Shown here: positions 19,243-29,720 of the stretch, in pieces
Numbering within the stretch: the first letter of the stretch is position 1
How the letters are laid out: each line of letters starts with the position of its first letter
Assembly (NCBI RefSeq): GCF_011752045.1
Contig: NZ_JAAKXW010000005.1
Span: 186,001 to 250,000, forward strand
Reading direction: 5' to 3'
From: Microbacterium hydrocarbonoxydans
GTDB taxonomy: Bacteria; Actinomycetota; Actinomycetes; Actinomycetales; Microbacteriaceae
Length of the DNA stretch: 64,000 nt
Program-made: the position numbers and the translations under genes
The notes under the pieces: model-generated
Seen by the model: only the letters and a program-made list of their open reading frames with translations
Database searches by the model: none
What the model was told of the DNA's origin: nothing

Positions 19243-19283
19243 CCGGTCGCGACCCGTGTCGGGGGATTTCGGGTCGCGGCCGG
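19243..19283 (+). terminator. Second hairpin between gabT and the amine oxidase
   Basis: CCGGTCGCGACCC (19243-19255) pairs with GGGTCGCGGCCGG (19271-19283) with a single G-T pair and a 15-base loop. Together with the hairpin before it, this gives two stable stems in the 134-base gap. Confidence 0.5.
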
Positions 19284-19328
19284 CACATTCCTCATCCCCC
19301 ATCAGTCCCCCTGACGAAGGAGTTGCAG

Positions 19329-20714
19329 TTGGCTGAGATCACTCGAGACGTGCTCATCATCGGCGCCGGCGCTGCCGGCACCACCGCCGCGAACGACCTG
19401 CGCAAGGCCGGCCTCTCGGTCGCCGTGCTGGAGGCCCGTGACCGTGTCGGCGGACGACTGTGGACCGATGTCATCGAGGGCGCCATGCTCGAGATCGGCG
19501 GCCAGTGGGTCTCGCCGGACCAGGACGCCCTGATCGAGACCATCGAGGAGCTCGGGCTCGAGACGTACAGCCGCTACCGCGAGGGCGACAGCGTGTACGT
19601 CGGCCCCGACGGACAGCTGCACCGCTTCACCGGCGAGATGTTCCCCGTGTCGCCTGCGACCGAGGCCGTGATCGCCGAGATCACCGAGCGCCTCGATGCG
19701 ATGGTCGCGGAGATCGACCCCGACCGCCCCTGGGAGCACCCGAACGCGGCCGAGTGGGACTCCGTCACCTGGGACGCCTGGCTCCGCCAGCAGACCGACG
19801 ACGACGAGGCGGTCCGCAACCTCGCCTTCGCCACCGGCTCCGCGATGCTCACCAAGCCGACGCACGCGTTCTCGCTGCTGCAGTCGCTGCTGATGGCGGC
19901 ATCCGCCGGTTCCTACTCGAACCTCGTCGACGCCGACTTCATCCTCGACAAGCGCGTCGTGGGCGGTCTCCAGCAGGTCCCGCTGCTGCTCGCCGAGCGC
20001 CTCGGCGACGACGTCTTCCTGAACCAGCCCGTGCGCACGCTCGAATGGAGCGACGCCGGCGTGGTGGCCCACACCGACGAGCTGACCGTCCGGGCGCGCT
20101 ACGCGATCCTCGCGCACGCTCCGGTGCTGTACAACCGCATCTCCTTCGTGCCGCCGCTCCCGCGTCGCCAGCACCAGATGCACCAGCACATCTCGATGGG
20201 CTTCGTCATCAAGGTGCACGCGGTCTACGACCGCCCGTTCTGGCGCGAGCAGGGCCTCAGCGGCACCGCGTTCAGCCCCTACGAGCTCTGCCACGAGGCA
20301 TACGACAACACCAACCACGGCGACGAGCGCGGCACCCTGGTCGGCTTCGTCAGCGACCAGAACGCGGACGACGTGTTCACGCTCTCCGCCGAGGAGCGCA
20401 AGGCGCGCATCCTCGAGTCGCTGGCGCACTACTACGGTCCCGAGGCGAAGAACCCGGTCGTCTACTACGAGAGCGACTGGGGCTCGGAGGAGTGGACCCG
20501 CGGCGCGTACGCGGCGAGCTTCGACATGGGCGGCCTGAACCGCTACGGCGCAGACCTCCGTGCCGCCGTCGGCCCGATCCACTTCGCCTGCAGCGACATG
20601 GCAGGCGCCGGCTACCAGCACGTCGACGGCGCGATCCGCATGGGCCGCCTCGCCGCCGCCGGCATCGTCACCGCTAGCCGCGAGGCCAGCGTTCTCGTCG
20701 AGAGCATCGGCTGA
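19329..20714 (+). CDS. puo: Flavin monoamine oxidase, probably putrescine oxidase
   Basis: This 461-residue FAD enzyme begins with the dinucleotide-binding DVLIIGAGAAGTTAANDLRK and the GG-motif ARDRVGGRLWTD, followed by IGGQWVSPDQ. The C-terminal flavin-contacting segment reads FACSDMAGAGYQHVDGAI. Size and sequence fit the Rhodococcus/Kocuria putrescine oxidases, which oxidise putrescine to 4-aminobutanal with release of hydrogen peroxide and ammonia. The start is a TTG at 19329, six bases after AAGGAG (19317-19322); the nearest in-frame ATG would delete the FAD motif. The neighbouring gabT, aldehyde dehydrogenases and permease support the substrate call. Confidence 0.88.
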   Translation: MAEITRDVLIIGAGAAGTTAANDLRKAGLSVAVLEARDRVGGRLWTDVIEGAMLEIGGQWVSPDQDALIETIEELGLETYSRYREGDSVYVGPDGQLHRFTGEMFPVSPATEAVIAEITERLDAMVAEIDPDRPWEHPNAAEWDSVTWDAWLRQQTDDDEAVRNLAFATGSAMLTKPTHAFSLLQSLLMAASAGSYSNLVDADFILDKRVVGGLQQVPLLLAERLGDDVFLNQPVRTLEWSDAGVVAHTDELTVRARYAILAHAPVLYNRISFVPPLPRRQHQMHQHISMGFVIKVHAVYDRPFWREQGLSGTAFSPYELCHEAYDNTNHGDERGTLVGFVSDQNADDVFTLSAEERKARILESLAHYYGPEAKNPVVYYESDWGSEEWTRGAYAASFDMGGLNRYGADLRAAVGPIHFACSDMAGAGYQHVDGAIRMGRLAAAGIVTASREASVLVESIG

Positions 20715-21598
20715 TGACGGGCGCCATCGTCGTCGGGTACACGGCGACGGATGCCGGGGCGGATGCCGCGGCACTCGGCGCCCGCCTGGCGCGGAGCCTC
20801 GGCGCGACCCTTCACCTGGTGATCGTGCTGCCCTCCGAGGGCACCCGCAGCCCCCTCGTCGCGCCGGAGCGCGCCTACGAGGAGCACATCAGGGAGCAGG
20901 CCCGGCAGTGGCTGTCGGATGCCGTCACGGCTCTCCCGCAGGAGCTCACCCGTTCGGCGCACGTGCGCTTCGCCGAGTCCTTCGCCGAAGGGCTGATCGC
21001 CGCCGGCGAGGAGTTCGGCGCGCGCATGATCGTCGTCGGCGCCGCCGGCGGCGGGCTCTTCGGCCGCCACCGGCTCGGCAGCGTCGCATCCGCGCTGCTG
21101 CACTCCTCGACGATCCCCGTCGCGCTGGCGCCCGCCGGCATCGCGCAGGAGGACGACCACGTCGTCCCCCGCGTCACGGTCGCGGTCGGCACCCGTCCTG
21201 GCGCCGAGCCGCTACTCGACGAGGCGGCATCTCTCGCCGGCGACACCGGCACCGATCTGCGCCTCGTCTCCCTCGTGCCGTTCGACGTCCCGCAGGGGCT
21301 CGACACCGGAATGATCCGCCTGGTCGGAAACGCTCATGCGCACGACGTCCTGGCAGTCGCCTCGGAACTCCTCCCCGAGGGCCTCGGCGCAGTGATCGAG
21401 GAGGCGCCTGGCGACAGCGTCGAGGACGCGGTCTCCCGTCTCTCCTGGCTGCCCGGCGAGGTCATCCTCGTGGGCTCCTCGCGGCTCGCCCAGCCGCGGC
21501 GTCTGTTCCTGGGCTCCACGGCCGCGAAGATGCTGCACGAGCTGCCCGTCCCCATGATCGTCGTACCGCGCACCCGCGCTGAAGCAGGAGAACGCTGA
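20714..21598 (+). CDS. Universal stress protein with two UspA domains
   Basis: This 294-residue protein contains tandem Usp folds (residues ~1-142 and ~152-292). The first keeps the ATP-binding GAAGGGLFGRHRLGSVA pattern (G-x2-G-x9-G-S); the second has VGSSRLAQPRRLFLGSTA, a degraded version. Both its start and stop overlap neighbouring genes by one base (TGATG), so it is translationally coupled between the amine oxidase and the permease. A dedicated stress protein in a catabolic operon suggests a link to transporter regulation or to the peroxide and aldehyde made by the oxidase; this is inference. Confidence 0.88.
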   Translation: MTGAIVVGYTATDAGADAAALGARLARSLGATLHLVIVLPSEGTRSPLVAPERAYEEHIREQARQWLSDAVTALPQELTRSAHVRFAESFAEGLIAAGEEFGARMIVVGAAGGGLFGRHRLGSVASALLHSSTIPVALAPAGIAQEDDHVVPRVTVAVGTRPGAEPLLDEAASLAGDTGTDLRLVSLVPFDVPQGLDTGMIRLVGNAHAHDVLAVASELLPEGLGAVIEEAPGDSVEDAVSRLSWLPGEVILVGSSRLAQPRRLFLGSTAAKMLHELPVPMIVVPRTRAEAGER

Positions 21599-23139
21599 TG
21601 TCCAGCACTGATCGGGCGACGACGCCCGCATCCGGAGTGACGACCGGGATCTCCCAGAAGGGTCTGAGCGCCGGCGCCGTCGGCGTGCTCGGCGCGGTCG
21701 TCATCGGCATCTCCACGATCGCTCCCGCGTACACCCTGACCGCCTCGCTCGGCCCGACGGTCGCCGAGGTCGGCACGCAGGTGCCGGCGATCATCCTCGT
21801 CGGGTTCATCCCGATGCTGCTCACGGCCTTCGGGTACCGCGAGCTCAACCGGGTGATGCCGGACTCCGGCACCTCGTTCACCTGGGGCGTGCGGGCGTTC
21901 GGCCCGTGGATCGGCTGGATGACGGGCTGGGGCCTCATCGCCGCCACCGTGATCGTGCTCTCGAATCTCGCCGGCATCGCGGTCGAGTTCCTGTTCCTGC
22001 TGATCTCGCAGATCACCGGCAACGCGGAGATCGCGGACCTCGCCTTCAACCCGTTCATCAACGTGGCCGTCTGCCTGCTGTTCATGCTCGGCGCGACCCT
22101 CGTGTCCTACCGCGACATGCAGACCACGCAGAAGTTCCAGTACATCCTGGTCGGCTTCCAGCTCGTCGTGCTCGTCGTCTTCGCGGTCGTCGCCATCGTC
22201 AAGGCGCTCGACGGCGAGGCGCCGGATCCCACGACGTTCTCCTGGTCGTGGTTCAACCCGTTCGAGGTGCCGACGTTCAGCGCCTTCGCCGCGGGCCTGT
22301 CGCTGTCGATCTTCATCTTCTGGGGCTGGGACGTCGTCCTCACGATGAACGAGGAGACGAAGAACCCGGCGAAGACCCCCGGCCGCGCGGCCATGCTCAC
22401 CGTGGTCATCGTCGTGAGCCTGTACCTGCTGCTGTCGATCGGTCTCATCATGTTCGCGGGCGTCGGCGACGGTCCGCTGGGACTGGCCAACGAGGACATC
22501 TCCGCCAACGTGTTCTTCGCGCTGTCCGACCCGGTGCTCGGCCCGCTCGCGTTCCTCGTGTCGCTCGCGGTGCTGTCCAGCTCGGCCGCATCCCTGCAGT
22601 CGACCGCGGTCGGCCCGGCGCGCACCCTGCTCGCGATGGGGTACTACGGCGCCCTGCCGAAGAAGTTCGCACAGGTGAGCCCCCGGTTCTTCACCCCCGG
22701 CTACGCCACGATCGTCTCCGCGGTGGTCGCCTCCGTGTTCTACGCGGTGATGCGCCTGGTCAGCGAGAACGTGCTCACCGACACCATCCTGTCGCTGGGC
22801 ATGATGATCTGCTTCTACTACGGGCTCACGGCCTTCGCCTGCGTCTGGTACTTCCGCAGGCAGTGGTTCGACTCCGCGCGAAGCTTCTTCTTCACCTTCC
22901 TGTTCCCGCTCGTCGGCGGCGGCATCCTCGCGGTGCTGTTCGTCACCACCCTGATCGACTCGATGGACCCGGCCTACGGGAGCGGGTCGAACATCGGCGG
23001 GGTCGGACTCGTGTTCGTGCTCGGCGTCGGCATCATCGTCGTCGGCATCGCGATCATGATCTGGCAGTCGATCCGCCGCCCGGCGTTCTTCCGCGGGGAG
23101 ACGCTGGGAATGGACGCCCCGGCGAGCATCCGCCGCTGA
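21598..23139 (+). CDS. APC superfamily amino acid/polyamine permease (probable putrescine importer)
   Basis: This 513-residue membrane protein has about twelve hydrophobic segments. The first, GVLGAVVIGISTIAPAYTLTASLG, matches the APC helix-1 break, and MPDSGTSFTWGVRAFGPWIGWMTGW is the family's conserved second/third helix block. The LSSSAASLQSTAVGPARTLLAMG segment is also typical. Its one-base overlap with the uspA gene and the catabolic neighbours point to uptake of putrescine or GABA. The exact substrate cannot be assigned from sequence. Confidence 0.87.
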   Translation: MSSTDRATTPASGVTTGISQKGLSAGAVGVLGAVVIGISTIAPAYTLTASLGPTVAEVGTQVPAIILVGFIPMLLTAFGYRELNRVMPDSGTSFTWGVRAFGPWIGWMTGWGLIAATVIVLSNLAGIAVEFLFLLISQITGNAEIADLAFNPFINVAVCLLFMLGATLVSYRDMQTTQKFQYILVGFQLVVLVVFAVVAIVKALDGEAPDPTTFSWSWFNPFEVPTFSAFAAGLSLSIFIFWGWDVVLTMNEETKNPAKTPGRAAMLTVVIVVSLYLLLSIGLIMFAGVGDGPLGLANEDISANVFFALSDPVLGPLAFLVSLAVLSSSAASLQSTAVGPARTLLAMGYYGALPKKFAQVSPRFFTPGYATIVSAVVASVFYAVMRLVSENVLTDTILSLGMMICFYYGLTAFACVWYFRRQWFDSARSFFFTFLFPLVGGGILAVLFVTTLIDSMDPAYGSGSNIGGVGLVFVLGVGIIVVGIAIMIWQSIRRPAFFRGETLGMDAPASIRR

Positions 23140-23167
23140 ACCGCACCTCCTCACAGAAAGAGAATCC

Positions 23168-24634
<1,467 letters not shown>

Positions 24635-24672
24635 CCGGCACCGGCCAGCGTTCGCCAGAAAGGACCACACAC

Positions 24673-26034
24673 ATGAGCGACTACGCCGTCGTGAACCCGG
24701 CCACGGGGGAGACCGTGGCCACCTACCCGACATCCACCGACGCGCAGATCGAGGAGGCGATCGCCCGCGCGGCGGCCGCCGCCGACGTCTGGGCTGCCAC
24801 AGCGCCGGCCGAGCGCGCCGCGGTGATCCGCCGGATCGCCGAGCTGCACCGCGAGCGCAAGGACGAGCTCGGCGCGATCATCGTCCGCGAGATGGGCAAG
24901 CCGATCGCCGCCGCGGTCGGCGAGATGGAGTTCGCCGCCGACATCGTCGAGTTCTACGCCGACAACATCGAGAAGATCACGGCCGACCAGCCGCTGGACA
25001 TCCTCGGCGACGGCACCGCCGTCGTGCGCCGCTCGCCGCTGGGCGCGCTCTTCGGCATCATGCCGTGGAACTTCCCGGCGTATCAGGTCGCCCGCTTCGC
25101 GGCGCCCAACCTGGCGGTCGGCAACACGATCATCCTCAAGCACGCCCCGCAGTGCCCCGAGTCGGCGGCGGCGATCGAGGCGATCTACCGCGACGCGGGT
25201 CTGCCCGACGGCGCGTACGTGAACGTGTACGCCACGAACGATCAGGCGGCGACCATCATCGCCGACCCGCGCGTGCACGGCGTCTCGGTCACCGGCTCCG
25301 AGCGCGCAGGCGCGGCGGTCGCCGAGATCGCCGGGCGTCACCTGAAGAAGGTCGCTCTCGAGCTCGGCGGGTCCGATCCGTTCATCGTGCTCTCCACGGA
25401 CGACCTCGACGCCACCGTCCAGGCCGGCGTCGACGCCCGTCTGGACAACAACGGGCAGGCCTGCAACGGCGCCAAGCGCTTCATCATCGTCGACGAGCTG
25501 TACGACGCCTTCGTGGAGAAGTTCACGGCCGCGATGGAGGCCGTGAAGCCGACCGACCCCACCCTCGAGGACACCGTCCTCGGCCCGGTGTCCTCGGAGA
25601 CGGCGGCGGCGAACCTGCAGAAGCAGATCGACACGGCCGTCGCGCAGGGCGCGACGGTGCTCACCGGCGGCACCCGCCAGGGCGCGTTCTTCGCGCCCAC
25701 GGTGCTCGCCGACGTGACCCCGGAGATGGACGTCTACGGGGAGGAGCTCTTCGGCCCCGCCGCGGTCGTCTACCGGGTCGCCGACGAGGACGCGGCCGTG
25801 GCCCTGGCGAACGACACCACCTTCGGGCTCGGATCGTACGTCTTCACCACCGACGCAGAGCAGGCGGAGCGCGTCGCGGACAGGATCGACGCGGGCATGG
25901 TCTACGTCAACCTGGTCCTCGCGGACAGCCCGGAGCTGCCCTTCGGGGGCATCAAGCGCAGCGGCACCGGCCGTGAGCTGGGCTTCCTCGCCGCGGACGA
26001 GTTCGTGAACAAGAAGCTCATCCGCAAGGCCTGA
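24673..26034 (+). CDS. Aldehyde dehydrogenase (Sad/YneI-type; 4-aminobutanal or succinate semialdehyde)
   Basis: This 453-residue enzyme belongs to the shorter succinate-semialdehyde dehydrogenase branch typified by E. coli Sad/YneI. It has GIMPWNFPAYQVARFAAPNL, VTGSERAGAAVAE, ALELGGSDPFIVLSTDDLD with the catalytic Glu and NNGQACNGAKR with the catalytic Cys, then ELPFGGIKRSGTGRELG. An AGAAAGGA site precedes the ATG. As the last gene of the operon it could complete putrescine use by oxidising 4-aminobutanal to GABA, while GabD handles succinate semialdehyde, or the reverse. A terminator follows ten bases after the stop. Confidence 0.85.
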   Translation: MSDYAVVNPATGETVATYPTSTDAQIEEAIARAAAAADVWAATAPAERAAVIRRIAELHRERKDELGAIIVREMGKPIAAAVGEMEFAADIVEFYADNIEKITADQPLDILGDGTAVVRRSPLGALFGIMPWNFPAYQVARFAAPNLAVGNTIILKHAPQCPESAAAIEAIYRDAGLPDGAYVNVYATNDQAATIIADPRVHGVSVTGSERAGAAVAEIAGRHLKKVALELGGSDPFIVLSTDDLDATVQAGVDARLDNNGQACNGAKRFIIVDELYDAFVEKFTAAMEAVKPTDPTLEDTVLGPVSSETAAANLQKQIDTAVAQGATVLTGGTRQGAFFAPTVLADVTPEMDVYGEELFGPAAVVYRVADEDAAVALANDTTFGLGSYVFTTDAEQAERVADRIDAGMVYVNLVLADSPELPFGGIKRSGTGRELGFLAADEFVNKKLIRKA

Positions 26035-26043
26035 GCGTCGACA

Positions 26044-26081
26044 CCCCCGGGTTCCGCCGTCGATTCGGCGGCACCCGGGGG
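26044..26081 (+). terminator. Terminator of the putrescine/GABA operon
   Basis: Sixteen-base arms at 26044-26059 and 26066-26081 pair with one mismatch around a TCGATT loop. It lies ten bases past the last aldehyde dehydrogenase and isolates the operon from the tRNA-Trp/secE promoter. Confidence 0.8.
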
Positions 26082-26171
26082 ATGCCGTACACTGGCATAG
26101 CAGTTGTTGTCTGCATCCTTTCGCCATGCCTGGTGAGGGAAGCAGGTGACATCCCCGAGACTCCGGTCTCT

Positions 26172-26244
<73 letters not shown>

Positions 26245-26284
26245 CGCGTCAGCGCAACGCTGGCACACGAAAGGTACATTCAGG

Positions 26285-26560
26285 ATGGATCAGGACGAAC
26301 CGCGCGGCGAGGTCGTCGCGGCCGGTGCCACCCGCGAGAAGAAGCGCGGCTTCCTCGGCGGTTTCCTCGGGAGCATCGCCCTGTTCTTCCGTCAGGTCAT
26401 CGCTGAGCTTCGCAAGGTCGTCACCCCGACCCGCAAGGAGCTGGTCAAGTTCACCGCGGTGGTGCTCGTCTTCGTTCTGATCGTCATGGGCATCGTCTAC
26501 GGACTCGACACCTTGTTCGCGTGGCTGACGCACGTGGTGTTCGGGGTTCCCGGCGCCTGA
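26285..26560 (+). CDS. secE: Preprotein translocase subunit SecE
   Basis: This 91-residue protein has a charged N-terminal region, the conserved FFRQVIAELRKVVTPTRKELVKFT cytoplasmic helix and one transmembrane segment (about residues 58-84). SecE clamps SecY in the SecYEG channel. It is a single-span SecE, as is normal outside the gammaproteobacteria. It lies 40 bases after tRNA-Trp and 40 before nusG, so these are probably cotranscribed. Confidence 0.95.
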   Translation: MDQDEPRGEVVAAGATREKKRGFLGGFLGSIALFFRQVIAELRKVVTPTRKELVKFTAVVLVFVLIVMGIVYGLDTLFAWLTHVVFGVPGA

Positions 26561-26600
26561 TGCCTTGCGGCTCCGGCCGCAGTGATTGGAAAGATTAAAC

Positions 26601-27614
26601 GTGTCTGAACGATATTCCGACGACGCCGACTGGGCGACCGCGGCAGAGCAGTCCAGCGAGGAGGACGAGGCCCAGGAGGGCAACGTCCTCGCCGCCGAGG
26701 AGTTCTCGGTCACCTCGGCCGAGCACGTCGCCCTGCACATCGAGGGTGACGGCGACGAGGAAGACGACACGGATGACGACATCGACATCGACGACCCGGA
26801 GGCGGACGCGATCGTGAACGACGCTCTCAACCTGGACGAAGCGGCAGAGTCCGAGGCCGCCGCTGAGGTCCTCAACGATTCCGTGGCCGAGGAGGTCGCC
26901 GACCTCGAGGCCGCTGCGGCCGCCGAGGTCGCGCCTTACGACGGCCCCGACGTGAACGGCGACGAGGACGAGGCGGCGGACGACGCCGACGAGGACCCGT
27001 ACGAGGCCTTCCGCGCCGACCTTCGGATGCTCCCCGGCAAGTGGTACGTCATCCACTCCTACGCCGGCTTCGAGCGCAAGGTGAAGGCGAACATCGAGCA
27101 GCGCAAGTCGACGCTCGAGGTCGAGGACGAGATCTACCAGATCGAGGTCCCGATGGAGGACGTCGTCGAGATCAAGAACGGCCAGCGCAAGATGGTCAAC
27201 CGCGTGCGCATCCCGGGCTACGTGCTCGTGCGCATGGAGCTCAACGAGGACACCTGGTCGGTCGTCCGGCACACCCCCGGCGTCACCGGCTTCGTGGGCA
27301 ACGCCCACAACCCGACGCCGCTGCGCTTCGAGGAGGCCTTCAACATGCTGAAGGCGCTCGTCGAGGTCAAGGACGTCCCGACCGCCAAGAACATCGCGGC
27401 CAAGGGCGGCGTGGCCGTCGCCCGCCAGGTCCAGGCCGAGGTCGACTTCGAGGTCGGCGAGACCATCACGATCAAGGAGGGCTCGTTCGCGGGTCTTCCC
27501 GGTTCGATCAGCGAGATCAAGCCGGAGAGCGGCAAGCTCACCGTGCTCGTCTCCCTCTTCGAGCGCGAGACCCCGGTCGAGCTGTCGTTCGACCAGGTCA
27601 CCAAGATGCTCTGA
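26601..27614 (+). CDS. nusG: Transcription termination/antitermination factor NusG with long acidic N-terminal extension
   Basis: This 337-residue protein has the NGN domain from about residue 147 ([20 protein letters not shown], then [15 protein letters not shown] and [13 protein letters not shown]) and a C-terminal KOW motif ([19 protein letters not shown]). The ~145 residues before it are rich in Asp, Glu and Ala, forming an unusually long acidic tail compared with ~180-residue NusG of E. coli; long acidic tails are known in actinobacterial NusG. The GTG at 26601 follows GGAAAG; an upstream in-frame TTG at 26586 overlaps that site and is not preferred. A terminator follows, so rplK is not in the same transcript. 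Confidence 0.95.
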   Translation: MSERYSDDADWATAAEQSSEEDEAQEGNVLAAEEFSVTSAEHVALHIEGDGDEEDDTDDDIDIDDPEADAIVNDALNLDEAAESEAAAEVLNDSVAEEVADLEAAAAAEVAPYDGPDVNGDEDEAADDADEDPYEAFRADLRMLPGKWYVIHSYAGFERKVKANIEQRKSTLEVEDEIYQIEVPMEDVVEIKNGQRKMVNRVRIPGYVLVRMELNEDTWSVVRHTPGVTGFVGNAHNPTPLRFEEAFNMLKALVEVKDVPTAKNIAAKGGVAVARQVQAEVDFEVGETITIKEGSFAGLPGSISEIKPESGKLTVLVSLFERETPVELSFDQVTKML

Positions 27615-27629
27615 CGCTTCCCGCGTCCC

Positions 27630-27663
27630 GAGAACGGCCGTCCCTCCGGGGGCGGCCGTTCTC
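27630..27663 (+). terminator. Terminator after nusG
   Basis: GAGAACGGCCG (27630-27640) pairs with CGGCCGTTCTC (27653-27663), and inner TCCC/GGGG bases lengthen the stem. It lies 15 bases after nusG and before the converging VOC gene, so it serves at least nusG. Confidence 0.8.
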
Positions 27664-27683
27664 GCGTATCCGGGCGGATGCCG

Positions 27684-28082
27684 TCAGCCGGCGTGCAGCG
27701 CCGCCCAGTGCGGGCTCTGGATGAGGCCGAGGAGGTTGCCGAAGGGGTCGCTCACCGACGCCGACCACCACCCCTCGCCCCGCTGCGTGACCGGGTCGAA
27801 GGGCTTCGCGCCGAGCGCGAGAAGGCGGTCGAACGACGCCTGGATGTCGTCGACGTGCATGCTGACGAGCGCGCCGCCGGGTTGGGGGAGGGCGGGACGG
27901 AAACGCGCGTCCATCAGAGCGAACTCGTCCTCGTCGTCGCCGAACCGCCATTCGGCGTACTGCGCCGGCCCCTGCTCCGGGCGGATGAAGTAGGGGCCCG
28001 CGCCGAAGACGGCGGAGTACCACTCGATCGCGGCATCCATGTCGTCGGCGACGAGGTTGAGGTTGGCGATTCCACGGAACAT
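27684..28082 (-). CDS. VOC family protein (glyoxalase/bleomycin-resistance fold)
   Basis: This 132-residue single-domain protein starts FRGIANLNLVADDMDAAIEWYSAVFGAGPYF, a typical vicinal-oxygen-chelate opening, and ends SDPFGNLLGLIQSP, a typical closing. The ATG at 28082 has an AGAAGGAG site and is preferred to longer in-frame openings. It is divergent from a WYL-domain regulator and shares with it a set of CTGAAGTG half-sites, so the two are probably a regulator/target pair. Substrate unknown. Confidence 0.83.
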   Translation of the reverse strand: MFRGIANLNLVADDMDAAIEWYSAVFGAGPYFIRPEQGPAQYAEWRFGDDEDEFALMDARFRPALPQPGGALVSMHVDDIQASFDRLLALGAKPFDPVTQRGEGWWSASVSDPFGNLLGLIQSPHWAALHAG

Positions 28083-28096
28083 GTCTTCTTCTCCTT

Positions 28097-28157
28097 CTGA
28101 AGTGCGGCTGGTTCTTCTATGCTCGACGCTGAAGTGATCACCTTCTGAGCACTTCAG
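28097..28157. promoter_or_regulatory. Three CTGAAGTG half-sites between VOC gene and WYL regulator
   Basis: CTGAAGTG occurs at 28097-28104 and 28129-28136 (32 bases apart) and inverted as CACTTCAG at 28150-28157. The last two form an inverted repeat with a 13-base centre. The layout between two divergent starts suggests the WYL regulator binds here. Confidence 0.6.
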
Positions 28158-28173
28158 AGAAGAGGGTTCGGAG

Positions 28174-29130
28174 ATGCGTGCCGACCGCCTCATCCAGGCG
28201 CTCCTGCTGCTGCAGGGACGCCCGCAGATCACCGCCGCCGAGCTTGCAGCGGAACTGGAGGTATCGGTTCCGACGGCGCGGCGCGATCTCGAGGCGCTGT
28301 CGATGGCGGGGGTCCCGATCTACCCGACTCGCGGCCGGGGTGGCGGCCGGCGTCTGATCGGCGGCGCCCGCACCGACCTCACCGGGCTCACGCAGAGCGA
28401 GGTCACCTCGCTGCTCATCGGGCTGAGCCAGAACCGCTCGGCCTCCGCGGAACACACGGCGGCGGTGCGCAAGCTCATGCGGGCCGTGCCCGCGCCGTTC
28501 CGGGAAGGAGCGCGCCGCGTGGCCGAGGCGACGGTGCGCGATGCGCCGTGGGGCGAGGCCGACGATGCCGCCGAGCGCCCACGGGTGGCCGAACTGCAGC
28601 GAGCGATCGCCGCCCGCCGCACGGTGCTGCTCGAGTACGACGGCGCGAGAGGCGCGTCATCCGTCGTCATCGTCCCGCTCGTCGTGGGCAGCAGGGGCGT
28701 CCGCTGGTACCTGCTCGCCGCTCCCGTCGAGGGTGGCCTCGCCGACGTCGACCGAGTGCGCACCTACCGCGTCGACCGGATTCGATCCCTCGTCGTGCGG
28801 GACGACATCGGCGCACCGCCCGAGGGCTTCGACGCAGCGACGGCGTGGGCCCGCATGGTGGAGTCGGTCGAAGGGCTGCGCGGTGAGGCGCGCGCCGTGA
28901 TCCGTGTCGAGCCGTGGGCTGTCAGGGCCGTCTGCGACCGCTTCGGGGCGCAGGCGCGGATGCTCGAGGACGATGGCGGCCTGATCGAAGTGCGAGCGCA
29001 TCGGATTGACGCGCTCGCAGAGCAGCTGGCCGGGTGGACGAGCGTGGCTGAGGTGGTCGAGCCGAAGGAGGTCCGCAACGCCCTGCGCGAGCTGGGGGAG
29101 CGCATCGTCGACCGCTATCGCGACGGCTGA
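28174..29130 (+). CDS. WYL-domain transcriptional regulator (YafY type)
   Basis: This 318-residue protein has an N-terminal winged helix-turn-helix (MRADRLIQALLLLQGRPQITAAELAAELEVS, PTARRDLEALSMAGVPIYP), a WYL domain (residues ~145-215, with RWYLLAAPVEGG and VRTYRVDRI) and a WCX-like C-terminus. WYL proteins sense small ligands, sometimes nucleic acid or nucleotides, and regulate divergent neighbours. GGAG precedes the ATG. It sits between nusG and rplK, where most actinobacteria have no gene. Confidence 0.88.
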   Translation: MRADRLIQALLLLQGRPQITAAELAAELEVSVPTARRDLEALSMAGVPIYPTRGRGGGRRLIGGARTDLTGLTQSEVTSLLIGLSQNRSASAEHTAAVRKLMRAVPAPFREGARRVAEATVRDAPWGEADDAAERPRVAELQRAIAARRTVLLEYDGARGASSVVIVPLVVGSRGVRWYLLAAPVEGGLADVDRVRTYRVDRIRSLVVRDDIGAPPEGFDAATAWARMVESVEGLRGEARAVIRVEPWAVRAVCDRFGAQARMLEDDGGLIEVRAHRIDALAEQLAGWTSVAEVVEPKEVRNALRELGERIVDRYRDG

Positions 29131-29149
29131 ACACGCTGCCCGTCCGGCG

Positions 29150-29686
29150 TCAGACCCTCGTGAAGAGCCCGGGATAGTCCACGACCAAGCCGTCGGCGTC
29201 GACGAGGATCTCGCGACGGAAGTCGCTGTCGCGAGACTCGTACAGGTAATGACGCTCGCCGGTGCGGGTGTACCGCTGCGGATCGGGGAGGACGTCGAGC
29301 GCGGGCGTCACGTACGCGGTCACGATGTCACGGGACTCACCGATGCCGAGACCGAGGCGTCGCACCGGAAGGGTGTTGGTGAACGGACTGAACGACAGGT
29401 CGATGTCGACCGCTGCGGCGAGGTCCGGGCGGTCGTGACCGCCGGCCGTCCATGCTCCGCTCTCGGACCGCCTCAGCGCGAGCGATCGGCCGCGGTCGTC
29501 GTGGACGGCGAGTTCCGAGAAGATCCATCGAGGAGTCAGCCGTACGCGATAGCCGTACACCGTGCCCTCTCGCGTCACGCTCGAGTGCGCGGCGATGCCG
29601 CCCTCGCATCTTTCGTCGACGACGAGCACCTCTTCGCTGCGGGGGTCCTCCCGCGCCACCGGATCCGCATGCCGGGAGTCTCTCAT
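29150..29686 (-). CDS. Putative glycolipid-binding family protein
   Basis: This 178-residue protein matches my recollection of the putative glycolipid-binding family (PA1994 type): the signature [20 protein letters not shown] in the middle, [13 protein letters not shown] and the closing [17 protein letters not shown]. Family function is not well established; a lipocalin/LolA-like beta fold is known for one member. The N-terminus is uncertain because no ribosome-binding site is visible at the chosen ATG. It converges with the WYL gene and is divergent from rplK. Confidence 0.7.
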   Translation of the reverse strand: MRDSRHADPVAREDPRSEEVLVVDERCEGGIAAHSSVTREGTVYGYRVRLTPRWIFSELAVHDDRGRSLALRRSESGAWTAGGHDRPDLAAAVDIDLSFSPFTNTLPVRRLGLGIGESRDIVTAYVTPALDVLPDPQRYTRTGERHYLYESRDSDFRREILVDADGLVVDYPGLFTRV

Positions 29687-29690
29687 GCGA

Positions 29691-29720
29691 TGTGCGGCTC
29701 GGCGCTGTATCGGGTAGACT
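29691..29720 (+). promoter_or_regulatory. Candidate promoter of rplK-rplA
   Basis: TAGACT at 29715-29720 is a good -10 element; TGTGCG at 29691-29696, with an 18-base spacer, is a weak -35. The resulting leader of about 140 bases before rplK is unusually long and may carry L1 autoregulatory structure, which I did not fold. Confidence 0.5.

Noticed and set aside
17796..19322. A fusion reading that would join the gabT region to the amine oxidase
   Set aside because: The upstream part is only the wrong frame of gabT; AAGGAG and a TTG at 19329 give a normal oxidase start.
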